Source: Pedobacter steynii
GTDB taxonomy: Bacteria > Bacteroidota > Bacteroidia > Sphingobacteriales > Sphingobacteriaceae
DNA: 64,000 nucleotides
Assembly (NCBI RefSeq): GCF_900103665.1
Contig: NZ_FNGY01000007.1
Location: forward strand, 475,013 to 539,012
Reading direction: 5' to 3'
This document shows positions 41,040 through 49,970 of this stretch, in pieces. Position 1 is the stretch's first letter, and every line of letters starts with the position of its first letter. The position numbers and the translations under genes are program-made. Below the pieces are notes generated by a model. The model did no database searches and had not been told where the DNA came from. It saw only the letters and a program-made list of their open reading frames with translations.

Positions 41040-42503
41040 TTACTTTAATTTATCCTGTAACAATTCATTTATTTTCTGAGCGTCTGCTTTTCCTTTGGCA
41101 AGTTTCATCACTTCCCCAACAAAAAGACCTAATACGCCCTTTTTACCTTTTTTATAAGCTTCCACCTGAGGCTGGTATTTCGACAGCACTTCGGCTACAA
41201 ACCCAGACAACTCATCCCCATTTTCGGCAATCAGCAGGTTTAACGTTGCCGCCAGTTCAGCAGCTACCGAATCCGGGTGTTTGATCAATTCCGGAAGCAG
41301 TTGTTGTAAAGCAATCTGCTGGGTAATCTTTTTATCATCCACAAGGTTGATCAATCCAGCGAGTTGTACCGGTGCCAGTTTAAAATCAGCAATGCTGATG
41401 CCCTGTTCATTCAATAAAGCCCGGATTGCTCCTGTTAGCCAGTTTACCAGGCTTTTCTTATGGTTTACATGGGCTAAAGCCCCGTTAAAATAACTCAGCA
41501 ATTCATGATCTTCGGAAAGCATGGCCGCTTCAGAAGCATTCACCCCAAATTCTGCCACCAGACGTTTAGAAATTTCCGCCGGTAATGCAGGCATTTCCGC
41601 CTTGATCTGTGCCAGCCATTCATCAGAAATATGGATGGGCGGAAGATCCGGGTCGGGGAAATAACGGTAATCATTAGCCTCTTCTTTAGTCCGCATTGGC
41701 GAGGTTGTCCCCTGATCTGCATCAAAATTAAGCGTGCTTTGAATGATGCGTCCTCCCTCGGTAATCACTTGCTCCTGACGGTTAAATTCAAATTCCATCG
41801 CCCTGCGCACATTACGGATAGAGTTCAGGTTTTTCACCTCACAGCGCGTTCCAAATTCGGTGGTTCCTTTTTTACGGATCGAGATGTTCGCATCGCAACG
41901 CAAACTGCCTTCTTCCATATTGCCATCACTCACATTCAGGTGACGCACGAGCTTCCTCATTTCAGTTAACAAGGCTGAGGCTTCTTCCGCAGAGCGGATA
42001 TCAGGCTCGGTCACAATCTCAATGAGTGGTACTCCGGCCCTGTTCAGGTCGACAAAAGAATACTGATCGTCCTGATCGTGTAAGCTTTTCCCGGCATCTT
42101 CTTCCAGGTGAATCCGGTTGATCCCGATTCTCTTTTCTTCTCCATTGGCCAGGGTAACCATCAGGAATCCATTCTGACAAATGGGCTTATTGTCCTGCGT
42201 AATCTGATATCCCTTAGGCAAATCTGCATAGAAATAATTCTTCCGGTCGAAATAATTCAACTGGTTGATTGTACAGTTTAACGCAAGTCCCATACGGACT
42301 GCTTTGGCGACCACCTCTTTATTGAGTTTTGGTAACGCACCCGGCAAGGCAAGGGAGACTGCAGAAATGTGTTCATTCGGTTTAGCACCAAAAGAAGCAC
42401 TATCTGAAGAGAAGATCTTTGTTTGTGTATTCAGCTGTACGTGGATTTCCAGACCAGATACCAATTCAAATTCTGATGAAGAAACTAGGGCATTCGTACT
42501 CAT
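41040..42503 (-). CDS. gatB: Aspartyl/glutamyl-tRNA amidotransferase subunit B
   Basis: GatB is the kinase and tRNA-binding subunit of GatCAB, which amidates Glu-tRNA(Gln) or Asp-tRNA(Asn). It opens with FELVSGLEIHVQLNTQTKIF, contains YFYADLPKGYQITQ and GSLRCDANISIR, and ends with a YqeY-like C-terminal domain (GLFVGEVMKLAKGKADAQKI). Length 487 is normal. gatA and gatC are not in the window. A promoter-like TATATTTG lies 44 nt upstream. Confidence 0.97.
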   Translation of the reverse strand: MSTNALVSSSEFELVSGLEIHVQLNTQTKIFSSDSASFGAKPNEHISAVSLALPGALPKLNKEVVAKAVRMGLALNCTINQLNYFDRKNYFYADLPKGYQITQDNKPICQNGFLMVTLANGEEKRIGINRIHLEEDAGKSLHDQDDQYSFVDLNRAGVPLIEIVTEPDIRSAEEASALLTEMRKLVRHLNVSDGNMEEGSLRCDANISIRKKGTTEFGTRCEVKNLNSIRNVRRAMEFEFNRQEQVITEGGRIIQSTLNFDADQGTTSPMRTKEEANDYRYFPDPDLPPIHISDEWLAQIKAEMPALPAEISKRLVAEFGVNASEAAMLSEDHELLSYFNGALAHVNHKKSLVNWLTGAIRALLNEQGISIADFKLAPVQLAGLINLVDDKKITQQIALQQLLPELIKHPDSVAAELAATLNLLIAENGDELSGFVAEVLSKYQPQVEAYKKGKKGVLGLFVGEVMKLAKGKADAQKINELLQDKLK

Positions 42504-42546
42504 TTATCGGCAATGATTTAACTTAAATTTCGATGGATTAGATAGA

Positions 42547-42554
42547 CAAATATA
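42547..42554 (-). promoter_or_regulatory. Candidate -7 element TATATTTG before gatB
   Basis: Read on the minus strand, TATATTTG matches TAnnTTTG and lies 43 nt before the gatB start. The -33 position is only weakly matched. Confidence 0.45.
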
Positions 42555-42670
42555 ACCAATTGTGCGTTACATAAGCATGTTCACCGTATTATTACCATTG
42601 CCAAACAGAAAATTCAATCGAACATATTTTCATAGGTCATCATTTTCAACTTCTGTTTTTAACAATTCAC

Positions 42671-43669
42671 TCAGGACTCCTGTCCCTGATTTACCTCACT
42701 CGGCAAAATACCGAAATAGCGTTTAAAAGCATCTGTTAAATGACTCTGATGATTGAAACCTACCGCATTTGCAACCTGGCCAATGCTCATTTTCTCTTCC
42801 AGGATCAGGCTTTTGGCCTGTTCCATTCTTAATCTCGTAACATATCCATAGATCGTGGTACCGTAGTATTCTTTAAATCCACGCTTGAGCTTAAATTCAT
42901 TTAAAGCCACTAATTTAGACAATTCTATAATCGTGGGCGGATAGCGGTAACTTTCATCGAGAACTGCTCTGGCATGTTCAATCTTTTTCAGGTCATCCTG
43001 CTTGATCAGGTATTTTTCTACCTCTACTCCCGATTGCATCTGCTCTAGCTGCAACATCAGCAATTCCAGAATTTTTGACTCTGTGTGTAAACGCTTCAGC
43101 TCTCCTGTCCTTTTGCATTCACAAATGTCATTGATCACCCGCCTCATTTCCCCGGTTACAGACAGGTCTTTGGCCGCAAATGAGGTATATTTTCCCTTTA
43201 GAATTTCCCGCACAAAGTCGGTATGCAGCATAGAGTGCTGGTCAATCAAATGAAAATAATAGGATCTGGAAAGCACGAGTAAAAAGTATTTGTATTCAAT
43301 ATCCGGCAGCATGGGATATTTCCCTTTCAGGGAAGGAATGTAACGGATGTTGTGCCTGCTTCCCGTGCGCCTGCTGCTTTTTGCCGCCGTTTTATCTCCT
43401 GCAGCATTTGAGCCATAAAAGATAAACTGAGAGGTAATGGTCTCTCCTTCCACCTCGGAAAGCACTTTTACCGGCTCATTAAACTGCATGGTAGAATGCA
43501 CCAGAAAGAGGCCACCAGCACTCAACTGGTAATTGACCAGCTTCTGTACCGCAGGAATCCGGATGTTAATGTTCTTTTCCGAAAGCGGGGTATTCGGCGC
43601 ATACATTTCCGGAATCTCTTCTATAAACAACCAATCTTCTGAACCTTCTATTTTCGATTTAATCTTCAT
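42671..43669 (-). CDS. AraC-family transcription regulator at the end of the heme locus
   Basis: This 332-residue protein has an N-terminal sensing domain without clear family match and a C-terminal AraC DNA-binding domain at about 235-330. The first helix-turn-helix is around TIIELSKLVALNEFKLKRGF and the second around SIGQVANAVGFNHQSHLTDAF, ending in the typical RYFGILPSEV. The layout resembles PchR/YbtA-type regulators of iron-chelator uptake, which suits its place 7 nt after a small gene at the tail of the heme-uptake run. That it regulates heme uptake is inferred. Confidence 0.88.
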   Translation of the reverse strand: MKIKSKIEGSEDWLFIEEIPEMYAPNTPLSEKNINIRIPAVQKLVNYQLSAGGLFLVHSTMQFNEPVKVLSEVEGETITSQFIFYGSNAAGDKTAAKSSRRTGSRHNIRYIPSLKGKYPMLPDIEYKYFLLVLSRSYYFHLIDQHSMLHTDFVREILKGKYTSFAAKDLSVTGEMRRVINDICECKRTGELKRLHTESKILELLMLQLEQMQSGVEVEKYLIKQDDLKKIEHARAVLDESYRYPPTIIELSKLVALNEFKLKRGFKEYYGTTIYGYVTRLRMEQAKSLILEEKMSIGQVANAVGFNHQSHLTDAFKRYFGILPSEVNQGQES

Positions 43670-43676
43670 GCTTCCT

Positions 43677-43997
43677 TTATTTACTCATCAGCACATACAC
43701 TTCATTCATGTATATGGCTTCATCTATCGCCTGCTTAAACGTTTCAAATTCATCATAACAAAAGGCAAAGCAGATGTCGTCATTGGGGGTATGTAAAATG
43801 ATCCTTTCTTCATCATCGGGAAAGGGAAGACTGTTCTTATGAAAAGGAAGGCTATTGACCACTTCCCTAAACGATTCAAAGGCTTCCTTAGTGAAATTCA
43901 ACAGCAGGTTATTGTGCCATAAATAATACATTTTACATCCCTGGCAGCTGCTCACTACCGTTTCCCCTTTAGTACTCAATACTCTTGTTTTACACAT
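43677..43997 (-). CDS. Small Cys-containing protein, possibly DUF6686-like
   Basis: This 106-residue protein has Cys pairs near the N-terminus (MCKTRVL and SSCQGCKMYYLWHNN) and a repeated pattern LLLNFTKEAFESFREVV / CFCYDEFETFKQAIDEA style, with Phe and acidic residues. It has no signal peptide. Small proteins with this plan occur beside AraC regulators and heme genes in other Bacteroidota, and I think of DUF6686, but I cannot confirm the family. It lies 7 nt before the AraC gene, so the two may work together, for example as a cytoplasmic iron or heme sensor; this is speculation. Confidence 0.7.
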   Translation of the reverse strand: MCKTRVLSTKGETVVSSCQGCKMYYLWHNNLLLNFTKEAFESFREVVNSLPFHKNSLPFPDDEERIILHTPNDDICFAFCYDEFETFKQAIDEAIYMNEVYVLMSK

Positions 43998-44019
43998 GCC
44001 ATTATCAATTAATTCATCA

Positions 44020-45546
44020 TTATTTTTTAAGTTTTAACCTGGAGGTAATCATACCACGAAACCCCTTGTCCATTATTGGATCAGGGGCGATTTTATTTGT
44101 ATTTTCAGTAACACTCATTTTTTGCTGTGTCCGGGCATTTACTTTAGGTGGCCCGTATATTTCGGCGAACACGCCTTTGAGACATTCCTCTTCCGGGTCA
44201 CCAAAATCATGGCCGACATCATCGGCAGCAACCAGGTCGGGTAAAAATCCAGTGTAATATTCCCCTTCATTTGCAGCATTCCTGATCAGGAAATTAGAAA
44301 GATATAGCGTATACCGGTTAATGTTGATCCCAAAAAAACCTACAGGTTTTCCGTAAGTCCGGCTGCCCACCAGCTTCAGATTGACATAAGGTTTAAAGCT
44401 GTTGATCAGCAATTCACTCGCCGATGCAGTCCGGTTACTTACGATAAAATAAATGTTTTTGAGTGATTCCATTCCGCCCTGCTTGCTAAAGTTGCTGGTA
44501 TTACCTGTAATGCTGAAATCAACATCCGCCATTGTCGCCCTTCTTCCTTTGATGTAAGCCGGATTTCCGTGTTCATCAAAATAAAGCTGTCGCTTTAAAA
44601 TTGTCCCTTTCCCCTGCTGTAAAAGGGTGTTGAAATGTTTGGCGTACATTACCTTTCCATTCAATGAGGAAGGCGCCATCAGGTTGGCGAGATATTCAGC
44701 TGTTTCTACATAACCACCACCATTATAACGAAGGTCTACAATCATATCTGTAGGCTGTTCTGCGGAGAATTTAAGAAAGGCCTGATCTAATTCAGATTTC
44801 ACGTCATCCAGGCGTTCGAACTTGGCGAGTGACAAGTACGCAAACTTGCGGCCTTCTTTGTTTAATACCTGAGATTTCAGCAAACCATGACTCTTGTACG
44901 CGCCTCGAACGACGATGGCTGCGCCCTTACTTCCATCGGGGCGCTCATATGCGATCGATACCTGCGACTCCTTCAGTGCCTGTTCGGCCATCGCAGGGCT
45001 GGCTTGCTGCCCATTAACCTCTGTTAAACGAAATCCCCTTAACAGGCCAGCCAGATCTGCAGCAGAACCCGGATTAACTGCACTGATATAAACGGATCCT
45101 CCCATTGATGTAGCCTCAAAACCCAGATCATTCCCCTTTGCTCCCAGCGCAATTGCCGCTACCACACTTCCGTAAGTGTTCCCTTCCTGAATAAAAGAAT
45201 ACTTGGGCACTGCGGCAAAAAGTGGTTGTTCATAAGCTGTCCCTGTAACAGGATTCTTCTTCATCTGACTGATGTCGAACAATTCCTGCTTAAAGTTTCC
45301 AAAATCATTCCCTGCACCGATATATTTCCTGGGATTAAATTCAGAATAGGAAGGCAAAGCCTCATTCCACAGATAGGTCTGCAGGGAATACAGATAAATC
45401 GAATCCAGTGTCAACTCTGCGACCGTCCCCGTCGAAGGAGAGATTGGCCGGTCTTCAGGCAATATGTCCCTCTTTTTACAAGCGGAAATACCAAACACGA
45501 GGAGCATTATTCCGGTCAGTTTAAGAGAATTTTGGATCAGCTTCAT
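44020..45546 (-). CDS. S41-family peptidase lipoprotein with PDZ domain
   Basis: A C-terminal-processing-protease-type serine peptidase, anchored as a lipoprotein (LLVFGISACKKRD, Cys23). An N-terminal helical part is followed by a PDZ domain (about 145-205; GGSVYISAVNPGSAADLAGL in 20 residues) and the S41 catalytic domain (about 215-450). The nucleophile Ser is in FIVSNRTASASELLINSF, and a likely Lys follows near GSRTYGKPVGFFG. Length is 508. It is placed in the run of heme-capture lipoproteins rather than with other proteases. It may free heme by cleaving host or surface proteins, or process the neighbouring lipoproteins. Confidence 0.87.
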   Translation of the reverse strand: MKLIQNSLKLTGIMLLVFGISACKKRDILPEDRPISPSTGTVAELTLDSIYLYSLQTYLWNEALPSYSEFNPRKYIGAGNDFGNFKQELFDISQMKKNPVTGTAYEQPLFAAVPKYSFIQEGNTYGSVVAAIALGAKGNDLGFEATSMGGSVYISAVNPGSAADLAGLLRGFRLTEVNGQQASPAMAEQALKESQVSIAYERPDGSKGAAIVVRGAYKSHGLLKSQVLNKEGRKFAYLSLAKFERLDDVKSELDQAFLKFSAEQPTDMIVDLRYNGGGYVETAEYLANLMAPSSLNGKVMYAKHFNTLLQQGKGTILKRQLYFDEHGNPAYIKGRRATMADVDFSITGNTSNFSKQGGMESLKNIYFIVSNRTASASELLINSFKPYVNLKLVGSRTYGKPVGFFGININRYTLYLSNFLIRNAANEGEYYTGFLPDLVAADDVGHDFGDPEEECLKGVFAEIYGPPKVNARTQQKMSVTENTNKIAPDPIMDKGFRGMITSRLKLKK

Positions 45547-45563
45547 ACCGTTTTATTTAAGGT

Positions 45564-46544
45564 TTAGGGTACAATGGTCACTGGCGCGGGAAAGTCGACC
45601 AATGCCGCTCCGCCATCTGCATAAGCCGTATCCGGAAAATAAAAGTATAAGAAAGAATAAACGCCCAATGGCAGGTCTGAAGGAATTTGTAAAATCCAGC
45701 CATCTTTACGCTTTTCCTTTATGATCAATGGATATTCCGTTCCGGTATTTACATCATAAAAACCAATTGCATTCGCCAGATCAGCATCGGTTCCTCCTTT
45801 TACATTAATCTGATCGCCACGTTTTAAGGTTTGCGGCTGTTCAAAGGAAATGCTGGTTAATTTGGGAAACAGGAGCTCCGGAGCAAGCTCAAAGTCCTGT
45901 TCATAGTTTACCGTACGGTTATTGCTGATTACCTTCAGTCTCCGGTAATCACCAACAGGACCATCAGCGGTAAAAGTAATACTGATCGGATTTACGGTCT
46001 CAACTTTAACTTCCGCTTCTTTACCGTCTTTTGCTACTAAAAAGACTTTGATCAAATTGAGGTCGGTGGAGAAGTAATCACCACTAACCGTGACTGAACT
46101 TGCTTTGCTCAGAAATGTTTTTCCTTTGTACACTTTAAAGTTTACGCTTCTGACATAAGGCATTACGGAATTAATTTTTGTCTTTATTTTATACGTTGTT
46201 ATACTTCCATTCTTAGCACGGACGGTATAAGTAGTTCCATCTTTAAAGGCCACCTTTATTCCCGATGCAGGCTGAATCTCCGCACCTTCTGCCACAGTAA
46301 TCACCGGACTGATAAACTCCGGAATTGCCTGTTCCGGTGGCCAGTACAATACGATTTCATTATTTTCGATCCCTGCCTTCAGCGTTTCACCTTTCGCATC
46401 TTTAATAGCAAAATTCACGATATTGGAATAAGGAGAAGGCTGCTGTTCCTTTTTACAGGCCGTAAATGCAAGCATTAAAAAGAAGATCATTAATGGCTTT
46501 ACAAGAGCCGGCTTACCATACTTAATGAACCGAATTAGTGTCAT
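45564..46544 (-). CDS. Ig-like surface lipoprotein of the heme locus (copy A)
   Basis: This lipoprotein (anchor near Cys30, LAFTACKKE; a shorter start at the internal Met MIFFLML is possible) has an N-terminal DUF5018-like domain (NIVNFAIKDAKGETLKAGIE, then a TYTVRAKNGSITTYKIK segment), then two or three Ig/IPT-like modules (VRSVNFKVYKGKTFLSKAS; LTSISFEQPQTLKRGDQINV). The protein at 47504-48466 has the same domain order, so both derive from one ancestor. Its role is not known; the location suggests a surface scaffold or binding partner in heme capture. It lies 17 nt before the peptidase gene. Confidence 0.72.
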   Translation of the reverse strand: MTLIRFIKYGKPALVKPLMIFFLMLAFTACKKEQQPSPYSNIVNFAIKDAKGETLKAGIENNEIVLYWPPEQAIPEFISPVITVAEGAEIQPASGIKVAFKDGTTYTVRAKNGSITTYKIKTKINSVMPYVRSVNFKVYKGKTFLSKASSVTVSGDYFSTDLNLIKVFLVAKDGKEAEVKVETVNPISITFTADGPVGDYRRLKVISNNRTVNYEQDFELAPELLFPKLTSISFEQPQTLKRGDQINVKGGTDADLANAIGFYDVNTGTEYPLIIKEKRKDGWILQIPSDLPLGVYSFLYFYFPDTAYADGGAALVDFPAPVTIVP

Positions 46545-46712
46545 ATATTTTTAGTTGAAATACAGATATTTATTTTTTTATATACATTAGCGCCTTATTA
46601 GAGTCTGGCGAAGACTGGTAGCAGCTGCGATGCAGCTGTATGTTGTAAAAAACAATCCGGGATTTGCAATCACCTTGCTTTAAGTTTTATGCTGAGCACC
46701 GGGGCTCTTTTT

Positions 46713-46742
46713 GAGGGACGATATTTGAAGATGGCGTCCCTC
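46713..46742. other. Hairpin in the heme operon between lipoprotein genes
   Basis: An 8-bp stem (GAGGGACG / CGTCCCTC) with a 14-nt loop lies just past the stop of the 201-residue gene. On the plus strand a T-rich tail follows; on the minus strand it does not. It may stabilise or attenuate the upstream part of the operon. Confidence 0.4.
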
Positions 46743-46751
46743 TTTTATTTT

Positions 46752-47357
46752 CTATTTTAATCTTTTTGTATGGAAGTCTACTGTAGTCGTGAACGGACCA
46801 GTTGTTCCAGTTGGAGTCACAGCATCCAGTTGTACCACATATACCGCAGTTGCTGCTGCAATTGAAGTATTGTTAGCCACAACAGCATAACGTTGAGCTA
46901 CCGGAGTAATCACACGGGTAGTTCTGTTATAGTCATACCATCCTACCGTTGTCGTAGAATTGCTTCCTAAAGTGCTCAGTCCAAGAGATACTGATGAAAT
47001 ATCAGTTAAAGTGATGCCACTTACATTGGTTACTGATGGTGAATCATAATAACCTAAAGCGTATCCGCTTAACTTTGTGATGTTTCCATTAAAGTTACTT
47101 TCGAATTTTACCTGAGCAGTAAGCGCAGGTGCAGTAGCGTTGTTTAACAAGCTATAGTTAACTGCGGTCCATGCTGTTGGAGATGCTGAAGAATTGGTTA
47201 CCTGACCTGCTGCTGTTCCATCAACAGGGATTACTGCTTTAGCTTCATTTAAGGCTAATTTCTGATCAGGAGTTCCTTCGTTTTCTTTTTTACAAGCTGT
47301 ACCTAATACGGCGATCATCGCCACGCCTAGTGTTAATTTTAATAAGTTATTTTTCAT
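46752..47357 (-). CDS. HmuY-like lipoprotein, divergent third member
   Basis: This 201-residue lipoprotein (LGTACKKEN, Cys22) matches the other two HmuY-like proteins in the segment GWYDYNRTTRVITPVAQRYA, comparable to GWYFYELKTHIAVPIKNRTY in the one at 49301-49960. The residue that aligns with the conserved His is Arg here. Thus it may have lost heme binding or bind in another way. The rest is poor in His (one at the end, VDFHTKRLK) and rich in Thr, Ser and Asn, as expected for a beta-rich surface protein. The match is short, so membership is likely but not proven. Confidence 0.55.
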   Translation of the reverse strand: MKNNLLKLTLGVAMIAVLGTACKKENEGTPDQKLALNEAKAVIPVDGTAAGQVTNSSASPTAWTAVNYSLLNNATAPALTAQVKFESNFNGNITKLSGYALGYYDSPSVTNVSGITLTDISSVSLGLSTLGSNSTTTVGWYDYNRTTRVITPVAQRYAVVANNTSIAAATAVYVVQLDAVTPTGTTGPFTTTVDFHTKRLK

Positions 47358-47503
47358 AATTTTTTATTTGTTTTTTTAATGGTGATGAAACGATCTTGTT
47401 ATACATTTCGTTGTATGATCTGTAAGCTCATGATGATTTCATCTTGTTTTTAATTAAGGATAATTATATATGGGAAAGCTTCCCGGATTGTTTTTTTCTA
47501 TTG

Positions 47504-48466
47504 TTATCTAGGTGTTACTGTGACCGTCCAGCCGAATGTGGTGGCTGGCCATCCTTCAAATCTGAGTGTCGGTTGATACACCCCTGCAGGGACTTCTTCA
47601 GGAACCCTGATCACCGCCTCTGTCCTGTTATAAGAAACGATCGGCAATACTGTTTTCTGCCCTTTAACCATAATGCTGAATTCAGAAAACTGATGAAATA
47701 CCTCTGCTTTGGTGGTAATCTTGAATGTCTCGCCGGATTTGGCGGTCACCCCGGCATAAGTGACCTGTGGCCTGCCATACACGATTTCCACCGGATATTT
47801 AGCTTCACTAACCAGAGAATAAACCTTTGCTCTTAACTTATAGATTCCAGGATCAACAGTTTGAGGCACCTGCAAATTTGCCAGGCGGTATGTTTTTCCG
47901 GAGGGCGTTAAAGCCACTCCAATTCCGGTAGTGGAGCTGGCACTTGGTACAAGGGCAATCTCTTTCCCATCTGTTCCCACGAGATAAACCTTGACTTTGG
48001 TTACATCTGTAGTGTTAAAATTGCCGCTCACTGCAATAAATCCATTCCCTATTCCCCATTTACTGGTGTTGCCTGCTGTCGAAACCTCGTCCAGCACCAG
48101 CGGAGTGATTTGCTGAATGTTAATGATCAGTTTGTAGGTTGAACTGGTCTTATCTGCACCAACAACTGTATAAGTCGTTTTGGTATCCATTACATCAACA
48201 GGAACAACCGTCTCCTTCAGAACCGCACCTTCAGCCAGTTTTATTTTAGGGTCAATCACATCCAGCTGGTAGAAAAAAGGAAGATACACCGTAATGGTTT
48301 GATCACTTTCGTCAATTACCCCGGTGATTTCTCCATCAGATACAGGGACTTTAAAGGATTCAATTTTACTGTTTGGCTGAGCTGGATAATCAATCTTCTT
48401 TTTACAGGCCACAAGCAAAGTGGATGCCGTCAGGCAAAACAGAATAAGTATATGATTTAATTTCAT
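47504..48466 (-). CDS. Ig-like surface lipoprotein of the heme locus (copy B)
   Basis: The start MKLNHILILFCLTAS gives 320 residues with lipobox Cys21 (LLVACKKKI); the longer frame adds 42 residues without a signal. A DUF5018-like N-terminal domain (KIESFKVPVSDGEITGVIDE, then TTYTVVGADKTSSTYKLI) is followed by IPT/Ig-like modules. The same plan is seen in copy A. It lies 22 nt past an HmuY-like gene. No ligand residues are apparent. A structural or binding role at the cell surface is inferred. Confidence 0.72.
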   Translation of the reverse strand: MKLNHILILFCLTASTLLVACKKKIDYPAQPNSKIESFKVPVSDGEITGVIDESDQTITVYLPFFYQLDVIDPKIKLAEGAVLKETVVPVDVMDTKTTYTVVGADKTSSTYKLIINIQQITPLVLDEVSTAGNTSKWGIGNGFIAVSGNFNTTDVTKVKVYLVGTDGKEIALVPSASSTTGIGVALTPSGKTYRLANLQVPQTVDPGIYKLRAKVYSLVSEAKYPVEIVYGRPQVTYAGVTAKSGETFKITTKAEVFHQFSEFSIMVKGQKTVLPIVSYNRTEAVIRVPEEVPAGVYQPTLRFEGWPATTFGWTVTVTPR

Positions 48467-48488
48467 TTTGATATCAGAATTGGTCTTA

Positions 48489-49268
48489 TTATTTAATTTC
48501 AAATTTGGTGCTGCCTTTAGGTACCAGTACGTATTCGAAGGTGAAAAACATGTGTGGCGTATCTTTAAACCATTTATCTGCAGTAAAAGCATCTTTGTAA
48601 CAGCTGATCATTTTGACTTTCGCATAATTACCGGTAGCAGTACGGATAATGATTGTTCGCATCTCCGGCAAAGCATAGGCAACATGTGTTTTCTGCAGAC
48701 TTCCATCGCCACGTATGGTACCCCCAAAATCGTACAAATACCAACCTGTACCTTCTCCGAAAGCACCCAGATCATCTGTTCCAACCACATTTCCTTTAGT
48801 TTTAAAATCACTTTCCGAGGGTACATCGGTTACTTCCTCGAAGGGCTTTTTCAGGACGATGACCCCTCCTTTTCCACTACCACCATATCCCTGATTGGTT
48901 CCGTCAGCACCATTATTTCCGGAAAGAAAACTGTTATAAAGGCCGGTGAATGCGACATCCCAACGTGCAGTCTTGGCATAGGATGCCGGAACTTCTTCTT
49001 TATTGTCCAGACTAAAATAAGCAGCAGGCTTAGCTTGTGTAGGGTTTTTATCATCGGTTTCAACCGCCAGATTTTCTACTCGCTGCAGCTTATAAAAGGG
49101 GATTTTACCAGATGGTTGCGGAGGAGTTACAGGAGGCTTTACCGTGTCTACCGGATCTGGCTTTTCTGTTACCGGGTTATCATTCTTGGAGCAGGACATG
49201 CTGAAGGAAAGCAGCAGTCCCAGCATCAGCATTCCTGTATTTTTCTTTAAAAATTTCGACGTGTTCAT
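48489..49268 (-). CDS. HmuY-family heme-binding lipoprotein (copy 1)
   Basis: HmuY proteins are surface or secreted hemophores first known in Porphyromonas. This 259-residue copy has a lipoprotein signal (SMSCSKN, Cys26), a Pro-rich linker (about 35-53) and an all-beta domain. Shared family segments are ARWDVAFTGLYNSFLSGNNG, GYGGSGKGGVIVLKKPFEEV, GTGWYLYDFG and KTHVAYALPEMRTIIIRTA. His in KTHVA is shared with copy 2 and a second candidate ligand is His in DTPHMFFTF. It follows copy 2 by 32 nt on the same strand. Confidence 0.9.
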   Translation of the reverse strand: MNTSKFLKKNTGMLMLGLLLSFSMSCSKNDNPVTEKPDPVDTVKPPVTPPQPSGKIPFYKLQRVENLAVETDDKNPTQAKPAAYFSLDNKEEVPASYAKTARWDVAFTGLYNSFLSGNNGADGTNQGYGGSGKGGVIVLKKPFEEVTDVPSESDFKTKGNVVGTDDLGAFGEGTGWYLYDFGGTIRGDGSLQKTHVAYALPEMRTIIIRTATGNYAKVKMISCYKDAFTADKWFKDTPHMFFTFEYVLVPKGSTKFEIK

Positions 49269-49300
49269 CTCTTTCTATAATGATCTTTATTCAATAATTA

Positions 49301-49960
49301 TTAGTCTTTGGTGTTGAGGTTTCTACTGCCATCCTCTTGCACGTAATAGCGGAAAGTAAAATAAGGAGCAGGCCATTTCAGGTCACTCACTGTTGCCGGA
49401 TTTCCCTTATACATGCTGAACATCTCCAGTTTTGCATATTTTCCTTCCGCAGTGCGCAACACATAGGTTCTGTTTTTAATCGGAACAGCAATATGTGTTT
49501 TGAGTTCATAAAAATACCAGCCGTTCCCATTTCCGGAATCCCAACCGGCACCAGTAATCCCGTTTGCGGCAAACTCGGTATCCGCAGGTGCTTCTTTAAC
49601 TTCATCGTAGGCCTTGTTGATCACCACCATTCCGCCTTTGCCCGGCCCACCGAATCCCAGACTATTCCCGTCTTTTCCATTGTTAACTGAAACAAACGAA
49701 TTGTACTCCTTTACGAATACGAGATCCCATCCGGACGTTAATTTTTCGGTTGTGGCTACCTTAGCACCAGTTTTAAAGCTGAAATACTGAGGATCAAATT
49801 CTGCCCCACCTCCAACAGTTTTCCCAACATCTCCGGGAAGATCTTTAATGATCGTACTCTTCCCATCTACCGGCTCTGGTTTCACTTCATCTTTTGTACA
49901 GGAAGCAAAGGCGCAGATGACTGCAAAAAGTACGATTGTTGATTTTAACTTATTCTTCAT
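49301..49960 (-). CDS. HmuY-family heme-binding lipoprotein (copy 2)
   Basis: A 219-residue HmuY-like lipoprotein (AFASCTKDE, Cys21) with the segments GWDLVFVKEYNSFVSVNNGK, GFGGPGKGGMVVINKAYDEV, GNGWYFYELKTHIAVPIKNR and GKYAKLEMFSMYKGNP. The His of KTHIA is conserved with copy 1. The position of the second candidate His of copy 1 (PHMFFTF) is PAPYFTF here, so heme binding may use a different second ligand or only one. It is the first small lipoprotein after the receptor, with a gap of 10 nt. Confidence 0.9.
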   Translation of the reverse strand: MKNKLKSTIVLFAVICAFASCTKDEVKPEPVDGKSTIIKDLPGDVGKTVGGGAEFDPQYFSFKTGAKVATTEKLTSGWDLVFVKEYNSFVSVNNGKDGNSLGFGGPGKGGMVVINKAYDEVKEAPADTEFAANGITGAGWDSGNGNGWYFYELKTHIAVPIKNRTYVLRTAEGKYAKLEMFSMYKGNPATVSDLKWPAPYFTFRYYVQEDGSRNLNTKD

Positions 49961-49970
49961 ATCTATTGTG

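Noticed and set aside
48468..49250. A 260-codon plus-strand open frame over the first HmuY-like gene
   Set aside because: It mirrors the HmuY-like frame on the other strand; the HmuY product has a lipobox and family motifs while this one has low-complexity hydrophobic and Ser/Cys-rich sequence.
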